From a virus: DNA of 35,976 bases. Where the stretch lies: the IMG/VR virus record IMGVR_UViG_3300025770_000830, positions 1 through 35,976 of that record; one strand, written 5' to 3'. Below the pieces are notes generated by a model, which did no database searches, was not told the origin of the DNA, and saw only the letters and a program-made list of their open reading frames with translations. Shown piece after piece: positions 23,886-32,449 of this stretch (the first letter of the stretch is position 1; every line of letters begins with the position of its first letter). A program made the position numbers and the translations under genes.

Positions 23886-24965
23886 ATGAAGTTAAAATTT
23901 GAAGAAGCATACGACTTTGTTCTGTGGGTTTTTAAAAAGAATAAAGTACCCAAGAAATATTTGAATATATGTGCAGATGTCTTGTTAAGTGCAGACGAAC
24001 TTGGTTTCAAGTCTCATGGATTGAGTAGACTTGGGTATTACGTAAAACGAATCAAGGATGGTGTGATAGATGTAAAGGCAGAACCTGAAATTGTACGAGA
24101 TAGTAAATCATGTGTAACGATTGATGGTCACAATGCACTGGGTCAGGTGGTGGGTTCACTTGCAATTGAACAAGCAATCACCAAAACCCAAGAACATGGA
24201 ATAAGTTGCGTTGCGGTTAGAAATTCATCACACTATGGAATTGCAAGTTATTATAGCCGATTGGCAACGGAACATAATTTGGTGGGAATGAGTTTTACGA
24301 ATGCCCGACCAGCAGTTGCACCATTTAACGGTGCAGAACCAAAGATGGGAACAAATCCGTTCGCAATAGCATTCCCGTCTGATATGAAATACCCGTTCAG
24401 TATTGATTGTGCAACTTCTGCATACCAACGAGGTGACCTTGAAATCCAGGCCAGAAAGAATCCGAATCAATATGTGCCAAATTGTGCAATAGTTTCTCAA
24501 AATGAAAATCTTACGTTTGAACGTTCTTTGCGTTGGTTGAAAAAAGGAATAGCAGCGTTAACTCCAATTGGAGGGCATAAGGGTTCTGGATTATCTATTG
24601 CAATAGAATTAATGTGTTCAGCATTTCAGAGTGGTGCATATATGAGCAAGTTGAGTGGACTTTATGAAGGAGATACTGACAATCCTAGTTATGACATTGG
24701 TCATTTCTTTGTTTGTATTGATCCGGAAAATTTCACGGAACTTGATAACTTTAAAAAGAATGTCGGTGATGTCATGCGAGAGTTGAAGGAAACAAAATCA
24801 ATTAAAGGTGAGGATGAGGTTCTTGTTCCGGGTGAGATTGAATACAAGACTTCTCTTGAGGTGCATAAGGATGGGATAGAAGTTCCAGAGGAGTTGTTTG
24901 CCGATTTGAAAAAACTTGGATTTGATAGATGGAAGAAACAACACATAGCAAAAAATTCGAAATAA
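23886..24965 (+). CDS. Ldh2-family NAD(P)-dependent malate/lactate-type dehydrogenase
   Basis: A 359-residue member of the Ldh2/malate-dehydrogenase-2 family (PF02615), structurally unrelated to ordinary MDH/LDH. Family features are GFKSHGLSRLGYYVKRI near residues 40-55, VTIDGHNALGQVVGS, the catalytic NSSHYGIASYYSRLA, MSFTNARPAVAPFNGAEPKM, GTNPFAIAFP and the LTPIGGHKGSGLSIAIEL segment. Members oxidise 2-hydroxyacids such as malate, L-lactate, sulfolactate, ureidoglycolate or imino acids; the substrate cannot be fixed from sequence. Length is typical. The start is ATG 23886; a TTG two codons earlier is less likely. It lies just upstream of the beta-oxidation operon and would produce a 2-oxoacid and NAD(P)H. 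Use of such a gene by a phage is uncommon. Confidence 0.88.
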   Translation: MKLKFEEAYDFVLWVFKKNKVPKKYLNICADVLLSADELGFKSHGLSRLGYYVKRIKDGVIDVKAEPEIVRDSKSCVTIDGHNALGQVVGSLAIEQAITKTQEHGISCVAVRNSSHYGIASYYSRLATEHNLVGMSFTNARPAVAPFNGAEPKMGTNPFAIAFPSDMKYPFSIDCATSAYQRGDLEIQARKNPNQYVPNCAIVSQNENLTFERSLRWLKKGIAALTPIGGHKGSGLSIAIELMCSAFQSGAYMSKLSGLYEGDTDNPSYDIGHFFVCIDPENFTELDNFKKNVGDVMRELKETKSIKGEDEVLVPGEIEYKTSLEVHKDGIEVPEELFADLKKLGFDRWKKQHIAKNSK

Positions 24966-25177
24966 TCATTGCAATAACCGGAATGTTGGGTGGTATAATG
25001 TTGCCGTTTCCAGAATATTTGGGTTGGGGTTTTTTGGTTTTTCTTATTGCAAACTTTCTCAGTATGATATTTTTCTATGGTAGAAAGATGTATTGGTTGG
25101 CCGCATTGGCATTTTATTTTGTGATAGTTGACGCAATTGGTGTTTGGATAAATTTACTGGTGGGGTGGTTGGTATGA
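24929..25177 (+). CDS. Small polytopic membrane protein
   Basis: An 82-residue very hydrophobic protein with three probable transmembrane helices (about 10-26, 31-50 and 55-80). It starts 37 bases inside the end of the dehydrogenase gene in another frame and its stop overlaps the next start as ATGA, so the three genes are likely translationally coupled. The loop FFYGRKMYWLAAL suggests a positive-inside turn. No transporter motif is recognisable. It could carry the dehydrogenase substrate or product, or be a small regulator of a membrane complex, but this is only position-based. Confidence 0.6.
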   Translation: MEETTHSKKFEIIIAITGMLGGIMLPFPEYLGWGFLVFLIANFLSMIFFYGRKMYWLAALAFYFVIVDAIGVWINLLVGWLV

Positions 25178-25797
25178 GATTGATGGATTTTATGGAAGAT
25201 TATGAAGAGCATGTTTCTCTTGGAGGAACTTGTCGTGTTTCGTTGAAGCTAAAGGAAAAGGGATTTCGGAAAGGTTCGTATCCTTTTGATTGGATTGTTA
25301 TCAGTCTAATCCAACTCACGGACTTACTTGAGAATGATTTTGACGGATGGTCGGATAGAGACAACATGGTACATCTGCAAGGTGAATGGTATGAAAATAC
25401 AAGATACGGAACGGGTCATAAGCACGAATTCACGGAAGCAACTGAGAACCGAGGTGACCACTTATATGATTTTAATGATGATAAGGATTTTGCAAAGTGG
25501 CAAGATGAGAAGAAACGCAGAGCAGAAAGGTTTGTGGATTTGTTGGATTCCGATAAGAAAGTTCTATTTGTCAAAAGAAGTAGAATGTCCAAGACCGGTG
25601 GAGGATATATACCAACAAGACTTGACCCATTCGAGGAATTGAAATCTACATGTAAGTTTGCCGATTATCTTGAGACAGCTTACCCAAAACTGAATTTTGA
25701 CATACTATTCATCAATACCGGGTCGTGGAAACATTGCAACTATGTGTGTAGTTCAAGGGTGATTTGTGTATCCGAGTATCAGTGGAATGCCTTGTAA
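25174..25797 (+). CDS. DUF1796 putative papain-like cysteine peptidase
   Basis: ATG 25174 overlaps the upstream TGA (ATGA), giving 207 residues. The N-terminus carries the DUF1796 hallmark: VSLGGTCRVSLKLKEKGFRK (Cys20 the proposed nucleophile) followed by GSYPFDWIV (34-42). The family is annotated as putative papain-like cysteine peptidases, though many members may be glycan-related and activity is rarely shown. A central His-rich area (GHKHEFTEA, GDHLYDFN) and the strand KKVLFVKRS follow. The C-terminus is short and ends at EYQWNAL. Found often next to glycosyltransferases in bacteria, but here it stands alone between a membrane protein and the thiolase gene. Family assignment is good, function open. 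Confidence 0.75.
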   Translation: MRLMDFMEDYEEHVSLGGTCRVSLKLKEKGFRKGSYPFDWIVISLIQLTDLLENDFDGWSDRDNMVHLQGEWYENTRYGTGHKHEFTEATENRGDHLYDFNDDKDFAKWQDEKKRRAERFVDLLDSDKKVLFVKRSRMSKTGGGYIPTRLDPFEELKSTCKFADYLETAYPKLNFDILFINTGSWKHCNYVCSSRVICVSEYQWNAL

Positions 25798-25819
25798 GGC
25801 TATGGCCACACCTATTTGT

Positions 25820-25848
25820 TTGACTAATTCAATATATATTGACATAGT
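25820..25848 (+). promoter_or_regulatory. Possible promoter of the beta-oxidation operon
   Basis: TTGACT (25820-25825) and CATAGT (25843-25848) are spaced by 17 bases. The transcript would start near 25855 and include AAAAGG (25861-25866) before ATG 25872. A second TTGACA at 25839 has no suitable -10 partner. The -10 box is weak, so confidence is modest. Confidence 0.35.
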
Positions 25849-25871
25849 TATACATTGAATAAAAGGTTATA

Positions 25872-27119
25872 ATGAGTAAAAATGTTTACATAGTTAGTGG
25901 TGTGCGAACACCATTTTGCAAGATGGGTTCCGATTTTACGACTGCATCTGCATCTGATTTGGGAGTATGTTCAACGAAAAGATTGTTCACCAACTTAGAT
26001 TTAGATCCATCTATAATAGACGAAAGTGTGATGGGATGCGTTTGCCAACCCGCGGATACCGCAAATATAACGAGAGTCATTGCACTTCGTGCAGGAGTAC
26101 CAAAATCCGTTCCCGCATATACAGTGCATAGGAATTGTGCCTCGGGGTTTGAGTCGGTAACACAAGTGTCCGACAAGATTAATGCAGGAAGAGGGTCAGT
26201 TTATTTGTCTGGAGGATCGGAGAATATGACAAATGCCCCATTCATCTATAACGCAAGTGCAGTTAAGAAGTTTACCAAACTTTCAAGGAGCAGATACTTC
26301 AGAGATAAACTACATAACATATTGTCATTTCGACCATCCGATTTTGCACCCATCGTCAGTCTCCGACTCGGGTTGAGTGACGTCACAGTTGGTATGAACA
26401 TGGGACAAACTGCTGAATTGATTGCAAGGGAGAACGGAGTTACACGATATCATCAAGATACTTTTGCACTGGAGTCTCACTTGAAGGCATTCGTTGCGAA
26501 AGAAAAGTTCGACAAGGAAATTACACCCTATTATTTTCCAGATGGAAGATTTGTTACCGAGGACAACGGAATCCGTGGAGAACAATCATTGGGTGCATTG
26601 GAGAAACTTAAACCAGTCTTTGACAGACGAGAGGGAACAGTCACCGCCGGAAACGCATCTCAAATTACCGATGGGGCAGTATCGTTGTTGATGTCCGATG
26701 AACAGGCGATAACTGAAAACGGATGGGAACCACTTGGTAGAGTTACCGCATATGCGTACGCTGGGTGTGATCCCGAAAGAATGGGACTTGGTCCGGTGTA
26801 TGCAATTGAAAAGGTTTGTGCAGAAGCTGGGTTGAAGATGAAGGATTTTGATTTAATTGAGGTGAATGAGGCCTTCGCAGCGCAAGTGTTGTCGGTATGT
26901 AAGGTACTTGAGAATACAACTGATTTGGGTGAAATTCCAAAAGAGAAGTTAAACGTTAACGGAGGTGCGATTGCATTGGGTCATCCCGTAGGTTCGTCCG
27001 GTTCAAGAATTGTTCTTACCACATTAAAGGAACTTGAAAGACGAGGAGGTAGACGGGCATTAGTTTCTCTTTGTATTGGTGGTGGTCAAGGTGGTGCAAT
27101 TATCTTAGAAAGAGAATAA
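25872..27119 (+). CDS. fadI: FadI-like thiolase (3-ketoacyl-CoA thiolase)
   Basis: A 415-residue thiolase. The nucleophilic Cys89 sits in YTVHRNCASGFESV. The other catalytic elements are VNEAFAAQV, the NGGAIALGHPVGSSGSR His loop and the C-terminal LCIGGGQGGA Cys. The FadI/trifunctional-protein-beta subfamily is favoured by RTPFCKMGSDF near the start, an internal MNMGQTAELIARENGVTR and the VTEDNGIRGEQSLG loop. It cleaves 3-ketoacyl-CoA to acetyl-CoA and a shortened acyl-CoA, the last step of a beta-oxidation turn. It starts after AAAAGG with the TTATA leader and its stop overlaps the next start by one base. With fadJ and an acyl-CoA dehydrogenase it forms a pathway unit. A biosynthetic acetoacetyl-CoA thiolase is less likely given the partners. 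Confidence 0.92.
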   Translation: MSKNVYIVSGVRTPFCKMGSDFTTASASDLGVCSTKRLFTNLDLDPSIIDESVMGCVCQPADTANITRVIALRAGVPKSVPAYTVHRNCASGFESVTQVSDKINAGRGSVYLSGGSENMTNAPFIYNASAVKKFTKLSRSRYFRDKLHNILSFRPSDFAPIVSLRLGLSDVTVGMNMGQTAELIARENGVTRYHQDTFALESHLKAFVAKEKFDKEITPYYFPDGRFVTEDNGIRGEQSLGALEKLKPVFDRREGTVTAGNASQITDGAVSLLMSDEQAITENGWEPLGRVTAYAYAGCDPERMGLGPVYAIEKVCAEAGLKMKDFDLIEVNEAFAAQVLSVCKVLENTTDLGEIPKEKLNVNGGAIALGHPVGSSGSRIVLTTLKELERRGGRRALVSLCIGGGQGGAIILERE

Positions 27120-29194
27120 TGAGTAATACAATAAAAAGAACAATATTTGACAACGTATGCACACTTACGTTTGACCAACCTAAATCAGCCGCAAACGTAC
27201 TGAACGAAGGAATTTTTGAAGAACTGAATGTGCAGTTGGATTTCGTTGAAGAAAACGAGGACACACTTAGAGGTGTCGTGTTTGCAAGTGCCAAGAAAAG
27301 TATTTTTATTGCAGGTGCGGATTTGAATGCATTTGCAAGTAATCCAGATGAAGCAAGGGTGGAGGAATTAATCTTGATGGGACAGGAGACCTTCACTCGT
27401 ATCGAGAATCTGAAGATTCCAACAGTCGCAGCCATTCATGGTGCATGTCTTGGGGGTGGGTATGAACTTGCTCTTGCGTGTGACCACCGAGTTGCATCCG
27501 TAGATCCCGCAACTAAAGTCGGATTACCGGAAACCATGTTGGGAATTCTTCCTGCATGGGGAGGTTCAACGAGATTGCCGAGAATGATTGGCTTGCCATC
27601 TGCAATGGGAATTATTCTTGCGGGAAGTGTGGTCGTTGCAAAGAAAGCACTTAAACTTGGGATGGTGGATAAGGTAGTATTTAAGGAAAATCTTCAGAAG
27701 TCTGCTGTTTCGTGTCTCCACAATGGAAAGAAGAAGTATAAGAAACTGTGGTCAAACAAGTTTCCAATTTCAACCATTGCAAGGAGAAAGGCAACTCAGA
27801 ACGTAATGAAAAAGACCAACGGACTTTATCCTGCACCATTGGAAGCAATTGACGTGATGGTCGATGGTCTTGGTAGAGATATAAAAGGTTCGTTGCAATT
27901 GGAAAGAGAAGCATTTGAAAGATTACTGAAGACGGATGTTGCGGAAAACTTGGTCGGTGTATTCTTTCTACAAGAGAGGTCAAAGAAAACCAAAGGTGAG
28001 AAGGGATATAAGGTTGGAAAGTCTGCGGTTATAGGTGCAGGTGTCATGGGTGCAGGAATTGCTCAGTGGGTAAGTTCACGAGGCATTCCCACGATTCTCA
28101 AGGATATTAAACCGGAGTTCGTTGCAAATGGAATGAAGACCATTGGAAAACTTTATGGAGCAGCGGTAAAGAAACGAGTGATGACAAAAACTGAGGCACA
28201 ATCCTCATTGGACAGAATTACACCTCTTACCGAAACAATGCCGATGACTCATGTTGATTTTGTTGTTGAAGCCGCAGTCGAGAAGTTGGATATCAAGAAG
28301 AAGCTGTTTCTTGAATTGGAGCAAAACGTCAGAGAGGATACTGTACTGGCAACTAATACGTCGGCACTTTCAATTGACGTTATTTCCGAGGGTATGGAAC
28401 ATCCCGAACGAGTGGTCGGTGTTCATTTCTTCAACCCAGTTCACAAGATGAAGTTGGTGGAAATCGTCAAGGGTGATAATACTTCCGATGAAACCGTTGG
28501 AAAGGCAGTTGAGTTTACCAAACAAATCGGCAAGTTGCCCGTGGTGGTTAAGGATAGTCCTGGTTTCTTGGTCAATAGAATTTTAATGCCTTATCTTATT
28601 GAGGCAGTTTACCTTTCATCAATTGGAACTGAGGTTGACCGAGTTGACAAACTCTTGCGTGACTTCGGAATGCCTATGGGCCCATTCCGTTTGATAGACG
28701 AAGTGGGTGGGGACGTATGTCAACACGTTGCCGATGATTTATTGGCACGACTTGATACTGAGTTTCCAAATTCAAATGCCCTTAGAAAGATGATTGAGAA
28801 CGGAGACTTCGGAAAGAAATCGGGTAAGGGATTTTATCTTTACAAGAATGGTAGGTCAAGTGGGGTCAATGAAAAATACAAAAGGGAACTCACTCAATTA
28901 CCATTTTCCGATGAGGTAATTCTTGACCGATTGGTGCTTATCATGGTAAACGAAGCAGTTAGATGCCTTCAAGAAGGAATCGTAGGAAGTCCAAGGGACA
29001 TTGATTTCGGAATGATAATGGGAACGGGATGGGCACCGTTCAGAGGTGGTCCAATGAGGTATCTTGATTCCGAAGGTGCTTTAAACATATTCAATAGAAT
29101 GAAGGAACTTGAAAAGAAGCACAAGTACTTCAAACCTTGCGAATTGTTATCGGAATATTCTAACAACGACAAGAAATTTTACGAGGAAAAATAA
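27119..29194 (+). CDS. fadJ: FadJ-like enoyl-CoA hydratase / 3-hydroxyacyl-CoA dehydrogenase
   Basis: A 691-residue bifunctional enzyme. ATG 27119 shares one base with the thiolase stop. The crotonase domain has the oxyanion stretch FIAGADLNAF (63-72), and catalytic Glu116 (LGGGYELALA) and Glu138 (GLPETMLGILPAWGG). The NAD-binding dehydrogenase domain starts with VIGAGVMGAGIAQ (304-316), followed by TNTSALSID and the catalytic pair His436/Glu448 in VGVHFFNP and MKLVEIV. The C-terminal domain has KDSPGFLVNRI and GWAPFRGGPMRYLD. The order is that of FadB/FadJ and mitochondrial trifunctional alpha subunit. All key residues are intact, so an active enzyme is expected. It converts trans-2-enoyl-CoA to 3-ketoacyl-CoA with NADH output for the thiolase next door. 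The length is close to E. coli FadJ (714). Confidence 0.94.
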   Translation: MSNTIKRTIFDNVCTLTFDQPKSAANVLNEGIFEELNVQLDFVEENEDTLRGVVFASAKKSIFIAGADLNAFASNPDEARVEELILMGQETFTRIENLKIPTVAAIHGACLGGGYELALACDHRVASVDPATKVGLPETMLGILPAWGGSTRLPRMIGLPSAMGIILAGSVVVAKKALKLGMVDKVVFKENLQKSAVSCLHNGKKKYKKLWSNKFPISTIARRKATQNVMKKTNGLYPAPLEAIDVMVDGLGRDIKGSLQLEREAFERLLKTDVAENLVGVFFLQERSKKTKGEKGYKVGKSAVIGAGVMGAGIAQWVSSRGIPTILKDIKPEFVANGMKTIGKLYGAAVKKRVMTKTEAQSSLDRITPLTETMPMTHVDFVVEAAVEKLDIKKKLFLELEQNVREDTVLATNTSALSIDVISEGMEHPERVVGVHFFNPVHKMKLVEIVKGDNTSDETVGKAVEFTKQIGKLPVVVKDSPGFLVNRILMPYLIEAVYLSSIGTEVDRVDKLLRDFGMPMGPFRLIDEVGGDVCQHVADDLLARLDTEFPNSNALRKMIENGDFGKKSGKGFYLYKNGRSSGVNEKYKRELTQLPFSDEVILDRLVLIMVNEAVRCLQEGIVGSPRDIDFGMIMGTGWAPFRGGPMRYLDSEGALNIFNRMKELEKKHKYFKPCELLSEYSNNDKKFYEEK

Positions 29195-29197
29195 ATA

Positions 29198-31051
29198 ATG
29201 ACGGATGAAATAGATACTTCAAAAATGTCCAAGGGTAAGGCAGATGCCTTGGAGGCTGCAGAGGCCGCAAGAGATGTAGGTAAAAAAGGAGTAAAGAGTT
29301 ATGCAGGTGGTTTGTTTATGGGTGATGCTGATTTTGATTTGATTTATCCGTTCCCCGAACAACCTGAAGTTGACGTGAAGGCAGGTGAACAATTTATATC
29401 CCAATTGAGTGACGTGATGGAGAATCACGTAGATGCAGACAAGATTGATAGAGAAGGTGAAATTCCAGATGAAGTATTTAGGAAGTTGGCAGAGATTGGG
29501 GCATTTTGCATCAAGATCCCAACAGAGTATGACGGACTTGGTTTGTCACAGACGAACTATTCAAAATCCGCAATGCTTCTTGGGCGTCATTGTGGTAACA
29601 TAACCGCATTGATTTCTGCTCACCAATCAATCGGAGTTCCACAACCTTTGTTGTTATTTGGAACGGATGAGCAGAAGAAGAAACATCTTCCGAGATTTAG
29701 AAAGGGTGACGTAAGTGCATTTGCATTGACCGAGGAAACCGTTGGGTCTGACCCCGCACAAATGACTGCATATGCCGAGTTGTCTGAAGACGGAACTCAT
29801 TACGTACTCAATGGTGACAAACTTTGGTGTACGAATGGAGTCAAGGCAAGTGTCATTATTGTTATGGCAAGAACACCCGATGTTGAAATCAAAGGAAAGA
29901 TGAGGAAATCAATTTCAGCATTAATCGTAGACATGGACACTCCAGGAGTGGAAGTTATTGTGCGTTGCCGATTTATGGGATTGAAGGCACTCTATAATGG
30001 AATTGTGAGGTTTACTGATGCCAAGATACCCGTTGAAAACCTAGTCGCAGGAGAAGGTCGTGGTTTGAAGGTTGCATTGAGCACTTTGAACACAGGCAGA
30101 TTGACGTTACCCGCTGCATGTGTTGGACTTATGAGTAGTTGTTTGAAGATTTCAAGGGAATGGAGTTCTACGAGAGAGCAATGGGGTTGTGTAATTGGAA
30201 AACACCAAGCAATCGCAGACAAGATTACCAAGACTGCAATTTCCAATTTTGCAACGGAAACTATGGTGTTGTTTACATCAAGTCTCGTTGATGGAAAGAA
30301 GGCCGACATCCGTGTGGAATCCGCAATGTGCAAGATGTGGGGAACAGAAGAAGCATGGAGAGTAACAGATGACACGATGCAAATCCGAGGTGGTCGTGGT
30401 TATGAAACTGCTGACTCGTTGAAGAATCGAGGAATGGAGCCAATCGCAGTTGAACGATTTATGCGAGATTGTCGTATCAATCTTATCTTTGAAGGTTCAA
30501 GTGAAATTATGCGTTTACTTCTTGCTAGAGAAGCACTTGACCCACACTTAAAGGCAGCCGGCGCAGTATTGAATTCAAGATTGCCAATTATGGTGAGGTT
30601 GAAAGCCGCACTTGGTGCTGGATTGTTTTATGCAAAGTGGTATCCGAAACAGTGGTTACCATCGTTAGGTGGAACTCCACGTGGACTGGATGGAAGTCTT
30701 AAAAAGTATTTACGTTATGTATCACGAACTTCCAAGAAATTGTCCAAGAAACTATTTCATTCAATGGCAAGGCACGGGCCAGCATTGGATAAACAACAAT
30801 TGCTTCTTGCAAGACTCGTTGAAATCGGGACGGAACTATTTGTTATATCAGCATGTACATTGAGAATTGATTCAATGATAAAGAACGAGACTGCACCGAG
30901 AAAGGATTTGTTGCAGTTGATGGATGCAGTCTTTAGTGAATCCAAGGTTCGTATCAAGAATAACTTTTCTTCCATGAGAAACAACAATGACAAGGGGAAC
31001 TATTCTCTCGCAAGAAAAATTTTAGACGGTACCTTTAAGTTTTTAGAATAA
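29198..31051 (+). CDS. fadE: VLCAD-type acyl-CoA dehydrogenase
   Basis: A 617-residue FAD-dependent acyl-CoA dehydrogenase starting 3 bases after fadJ. Landmarks: FALTEETVGSDPAQ (175-188) and KLWCTNGVKASVI (208-220) of the FAD/substrate pocket, IRGGRGYETAD (397-406), and the catalytic base Glu432 in LIFEGSSEIMRLL. The ~170-residue extension beyond the core, with Arg/Lys-rich helices, resembles the C-terminal membrane-associating extension of VLCAD/ACAD9 enzymes. It makes the first double bond in acyl-CoA and passes electrons to electron-transfer flavoprotein, which is not encoded in the window and would come from the host. The gene symbol denotes role rather than orthology: E. coli FadE is larger (814) and distant. 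Probably long-chain specific, by family resemblance. Confidence 0.92.
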   Translation: MTDEIDTSKMSKGKADALEAAEAARDVGKKGVKSYAGGLFMGDADFDLIYPFPEQPEVDVKAGEQFISQLSDVMENHVDADKIDREGEIPDEVFRKLAEIGAFCIKIPTEYDGLGLSQTNYSKSAMLLGRHCGNITALISAHQSIGVPQPLLLFGTDEQKKKHLPRFRKGDVSAFALTEETVGSDPAQMTAYAELSEDGTHYVLNGDKLWCTNGVKASVIIVMARTPDVEIKGKMRKSISALIVDMDTPGVEVIVRCRFMGLKALYNGIVRFTDAKIPVENLVAGEGRGLKVALSTLNTGRLTLPAACVGLMSSCLKISREWSSTREQWGCVIGKHQAIADKITKTAISNFATETMVLFTSSLVDGKKADIRVESAMCKMWGTEEAWRVTDDTMQIRGGRGYETADSLKNRGMEPIAVERFMRDCRINLIFEGSSEIMRLLLAREALDPHLKAAGAVLNSRLPIMVRLKAALGAGLFYAKWYPKQWLPSLGGTPRGLDGSLKKYLRYVSRTSKKLSKKLFHSMARHGPALDKQQLLLARLVEIGTELFVISACTLRIDSMIKNETAPRKDLLQLMDAVFSESKVRIKNNFSSMRNNNDKGNYSLARKILDGTFKFLE

Positions 31052-31060
31052 AACTCAATT

Positions 31061-32416
31061 ATGAACTTGAGTGTATTTGATTTTTTCAAGATTGGTCTTG
31101 GGCCATCTAGTTCACATACAATGGGTCCGATGAAGGCGGCAAAACAATTTGTCGGATATTTGAAACAAACCAAGAAGTTTGGTGACATTGACGGAATTCG
31201 AGTTGAATTGTATGGTTCTCTTGCGTTGACGGGTGAAGGTCACGGAACATTGGATGCAGTCAAGATAGGGTTGCAAGGAAAATCACCCGATGAAGTTAAG
31301 ACAGATGAAATTGAGGGACTTGTTAAACTTAAGGGACATATTAAATTGGGGGGCCTTCGGAAGATCAAGTTTAAGGATGAACACATTGAGTTTAAGAAGG
31401 GGAAGTGGTTACCATTCCATCCCAATGGAATAAAATTCGTGGGAATCACCAAGAAAAAGGATATATGCCACCGCACCTACTATTCAGTGGGTGGTGGGTT
31501 CGTAGTGACCGAAAAAAACGCAAAGAAGGATAAGTTGAAGGAAGTGTCCAAGGAAGTTCCCAACCCCTTTAAATCGGCAACGGAACTTGTGAATATTGCA
31601 ATTAGGAAGGAAGTGAGAATTTCCGACATCATTCTTGAAAATGAATTGACATGGAGAAAGAAGAACCAAGTATTCAATCGATTGAAGAAAATTTGGAAGG
31701 TCATGCAATCGTCAGTCAATCGAGGAATTACAACCCAAGGCATTCTACCAGGAAAATTGAAACTTGAACGGCGTGCAGCGTCCATGTATGAGAACTTCTT
31801 GCTGAAAAGTGACTTAGATGCACATCAGTTTATGGACTATGCAAGCATATGTGCAATTGCGGTCAACGAGGAAAACGCAAATATGGGAAGAGTTGTTACT
31901 GCACCGACTAATGGTGCAGCGGGGATAATTCCCGCGGTGATGTCGTATGTAGACGACTACATCACCGACAAAGATGATGACTGGTCGTCTAGATTTTTAC
32001 TGACCTCGGGAGCAATTGCAATGTTGTATAAAATGAATGCATCCATTTCTGGTGCAGAGGTCGGTTGTCAGGGAGAAGTGGGAGTTGCCTGCTCTATGGC
32101 GGCCGGAGCATTGACGGAATTAGTCGGTGGGTCAGTCAGTCAAGTGGAAGATGCAGCGGAAATTGGTATGGAACATAATCTTGGGTTGACCTGTGATCCA
32201 GTTGCAGGCCTGGTACAGATTCCGTGTATTGAGAGAAATGCAATGGGAGCAGTTAAGGCAATAAATGCAAGTCGAATGGTTATGTTGGGAGAAACTGATT
32301 CCAAGATAAGTTTGGACGAAGTGATAAATACTATGCGTGAAACTGGTAAGGATATGAAGTCTGCATACAAGGAAACTTCCGAGGGGGGTCTTGCGGTGAA
32401 TATAACCGAGTGTTGA
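31061..32416 (+). CDS. sdaA: L-serine dehydratase (iron-sulfur type)
   Basis: A 451-residue single-chain L-serine ammonia-lyase, close in length to E. coli SdaA (454). The N-terminal beta domain has [17 protein letters not shown] (11-27), the substrate/regulatory region. The catalytic alpha domain has [35 protein letters not shown] and [15 protein letters not shown] with the Cys residues that hold the [4Fe-4S] cluster, then [15 protein letters not shown]. It converts L-serine to pyruvate and ammonia. It follows the acyl-CoA dehydrogenase by 9 bases, so it belongs to the same transcription unit. Together the four genes deliver acetyl-CoA, pyruvate and NADH. All cluster Cys appear intact. The enzyme is oxygen-sensitive in bacteria. 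Confidence 0.94.
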   Translation: MNLSVFDFFKIGLGPSSSHTMGPMKAAKQFVGYLKQTKKFGDIDGIRVELYGSLALTGEGHGTLDAVKIGLQGKSPDEVKTDEIEGLVKLKGHIKLGGLRKIKFKDEHIEFKKGKWLPFHPNGIKFVGITKKKDICHRTYYSVGGGFVVTEKNAKKDKLKEVSKEVPNPFKSATELVNIAIRKEVRISDIILENELTWRKKNQVFNRLKKIWKVMQSSVNRGITTQGILPGKLKLERRAASMYENFLLKSDLDAHQFMDYASICAIAVNEENANMGRVVTAPTNGAAGIIPAVMSYVDDYITDKDDDWSSRFLLTSGAIAMLYKMNASISGAEVGCQGEVGVACSMAAGALTELVGGSVSQVEDAAEIGMEHNLGLTCDPVAGLVQIPCIERNAMGAVKAINASRMVMLGETDSKISLDEVINTMRETGKDMKSAYKETSEGGLAVNITEC

Positions 32417-32449
32417 CTTTTTCGGAATTTTATGCAAAGATACTAGACA

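Noticed and set aside
25789-25807. Palindromes GCCTTGTAAGGC and GGCTATGGCC at the end of the DUF1796 gene as a terminator
   Set aside because: Stems are only 3-5 bp with tiny loops and no T-run follows directly.
27071-27118. N-terminal extension of FadJ
   Set aside because: It would be encoded by the thiolase C-terminus in another frame. ATG 27119 gives the normal FadJ N-terminus.
25872-32416. The fad-sda block as a host chromosome fragment joined by misassembly
   Set aside because: The block shares strand, spacing style and AT-rich composition with its neighbours, uses the same AAGGTTATA leader and shows no visible junction. Read-level evidence is still needed.
32413-32444. TTGACT with GATACT as a promoter for the second methyltransferase
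   Set aside because: The spacer would be 20 bases and the -10 box is poor. It is noted in the gene entry but not called as a feature.
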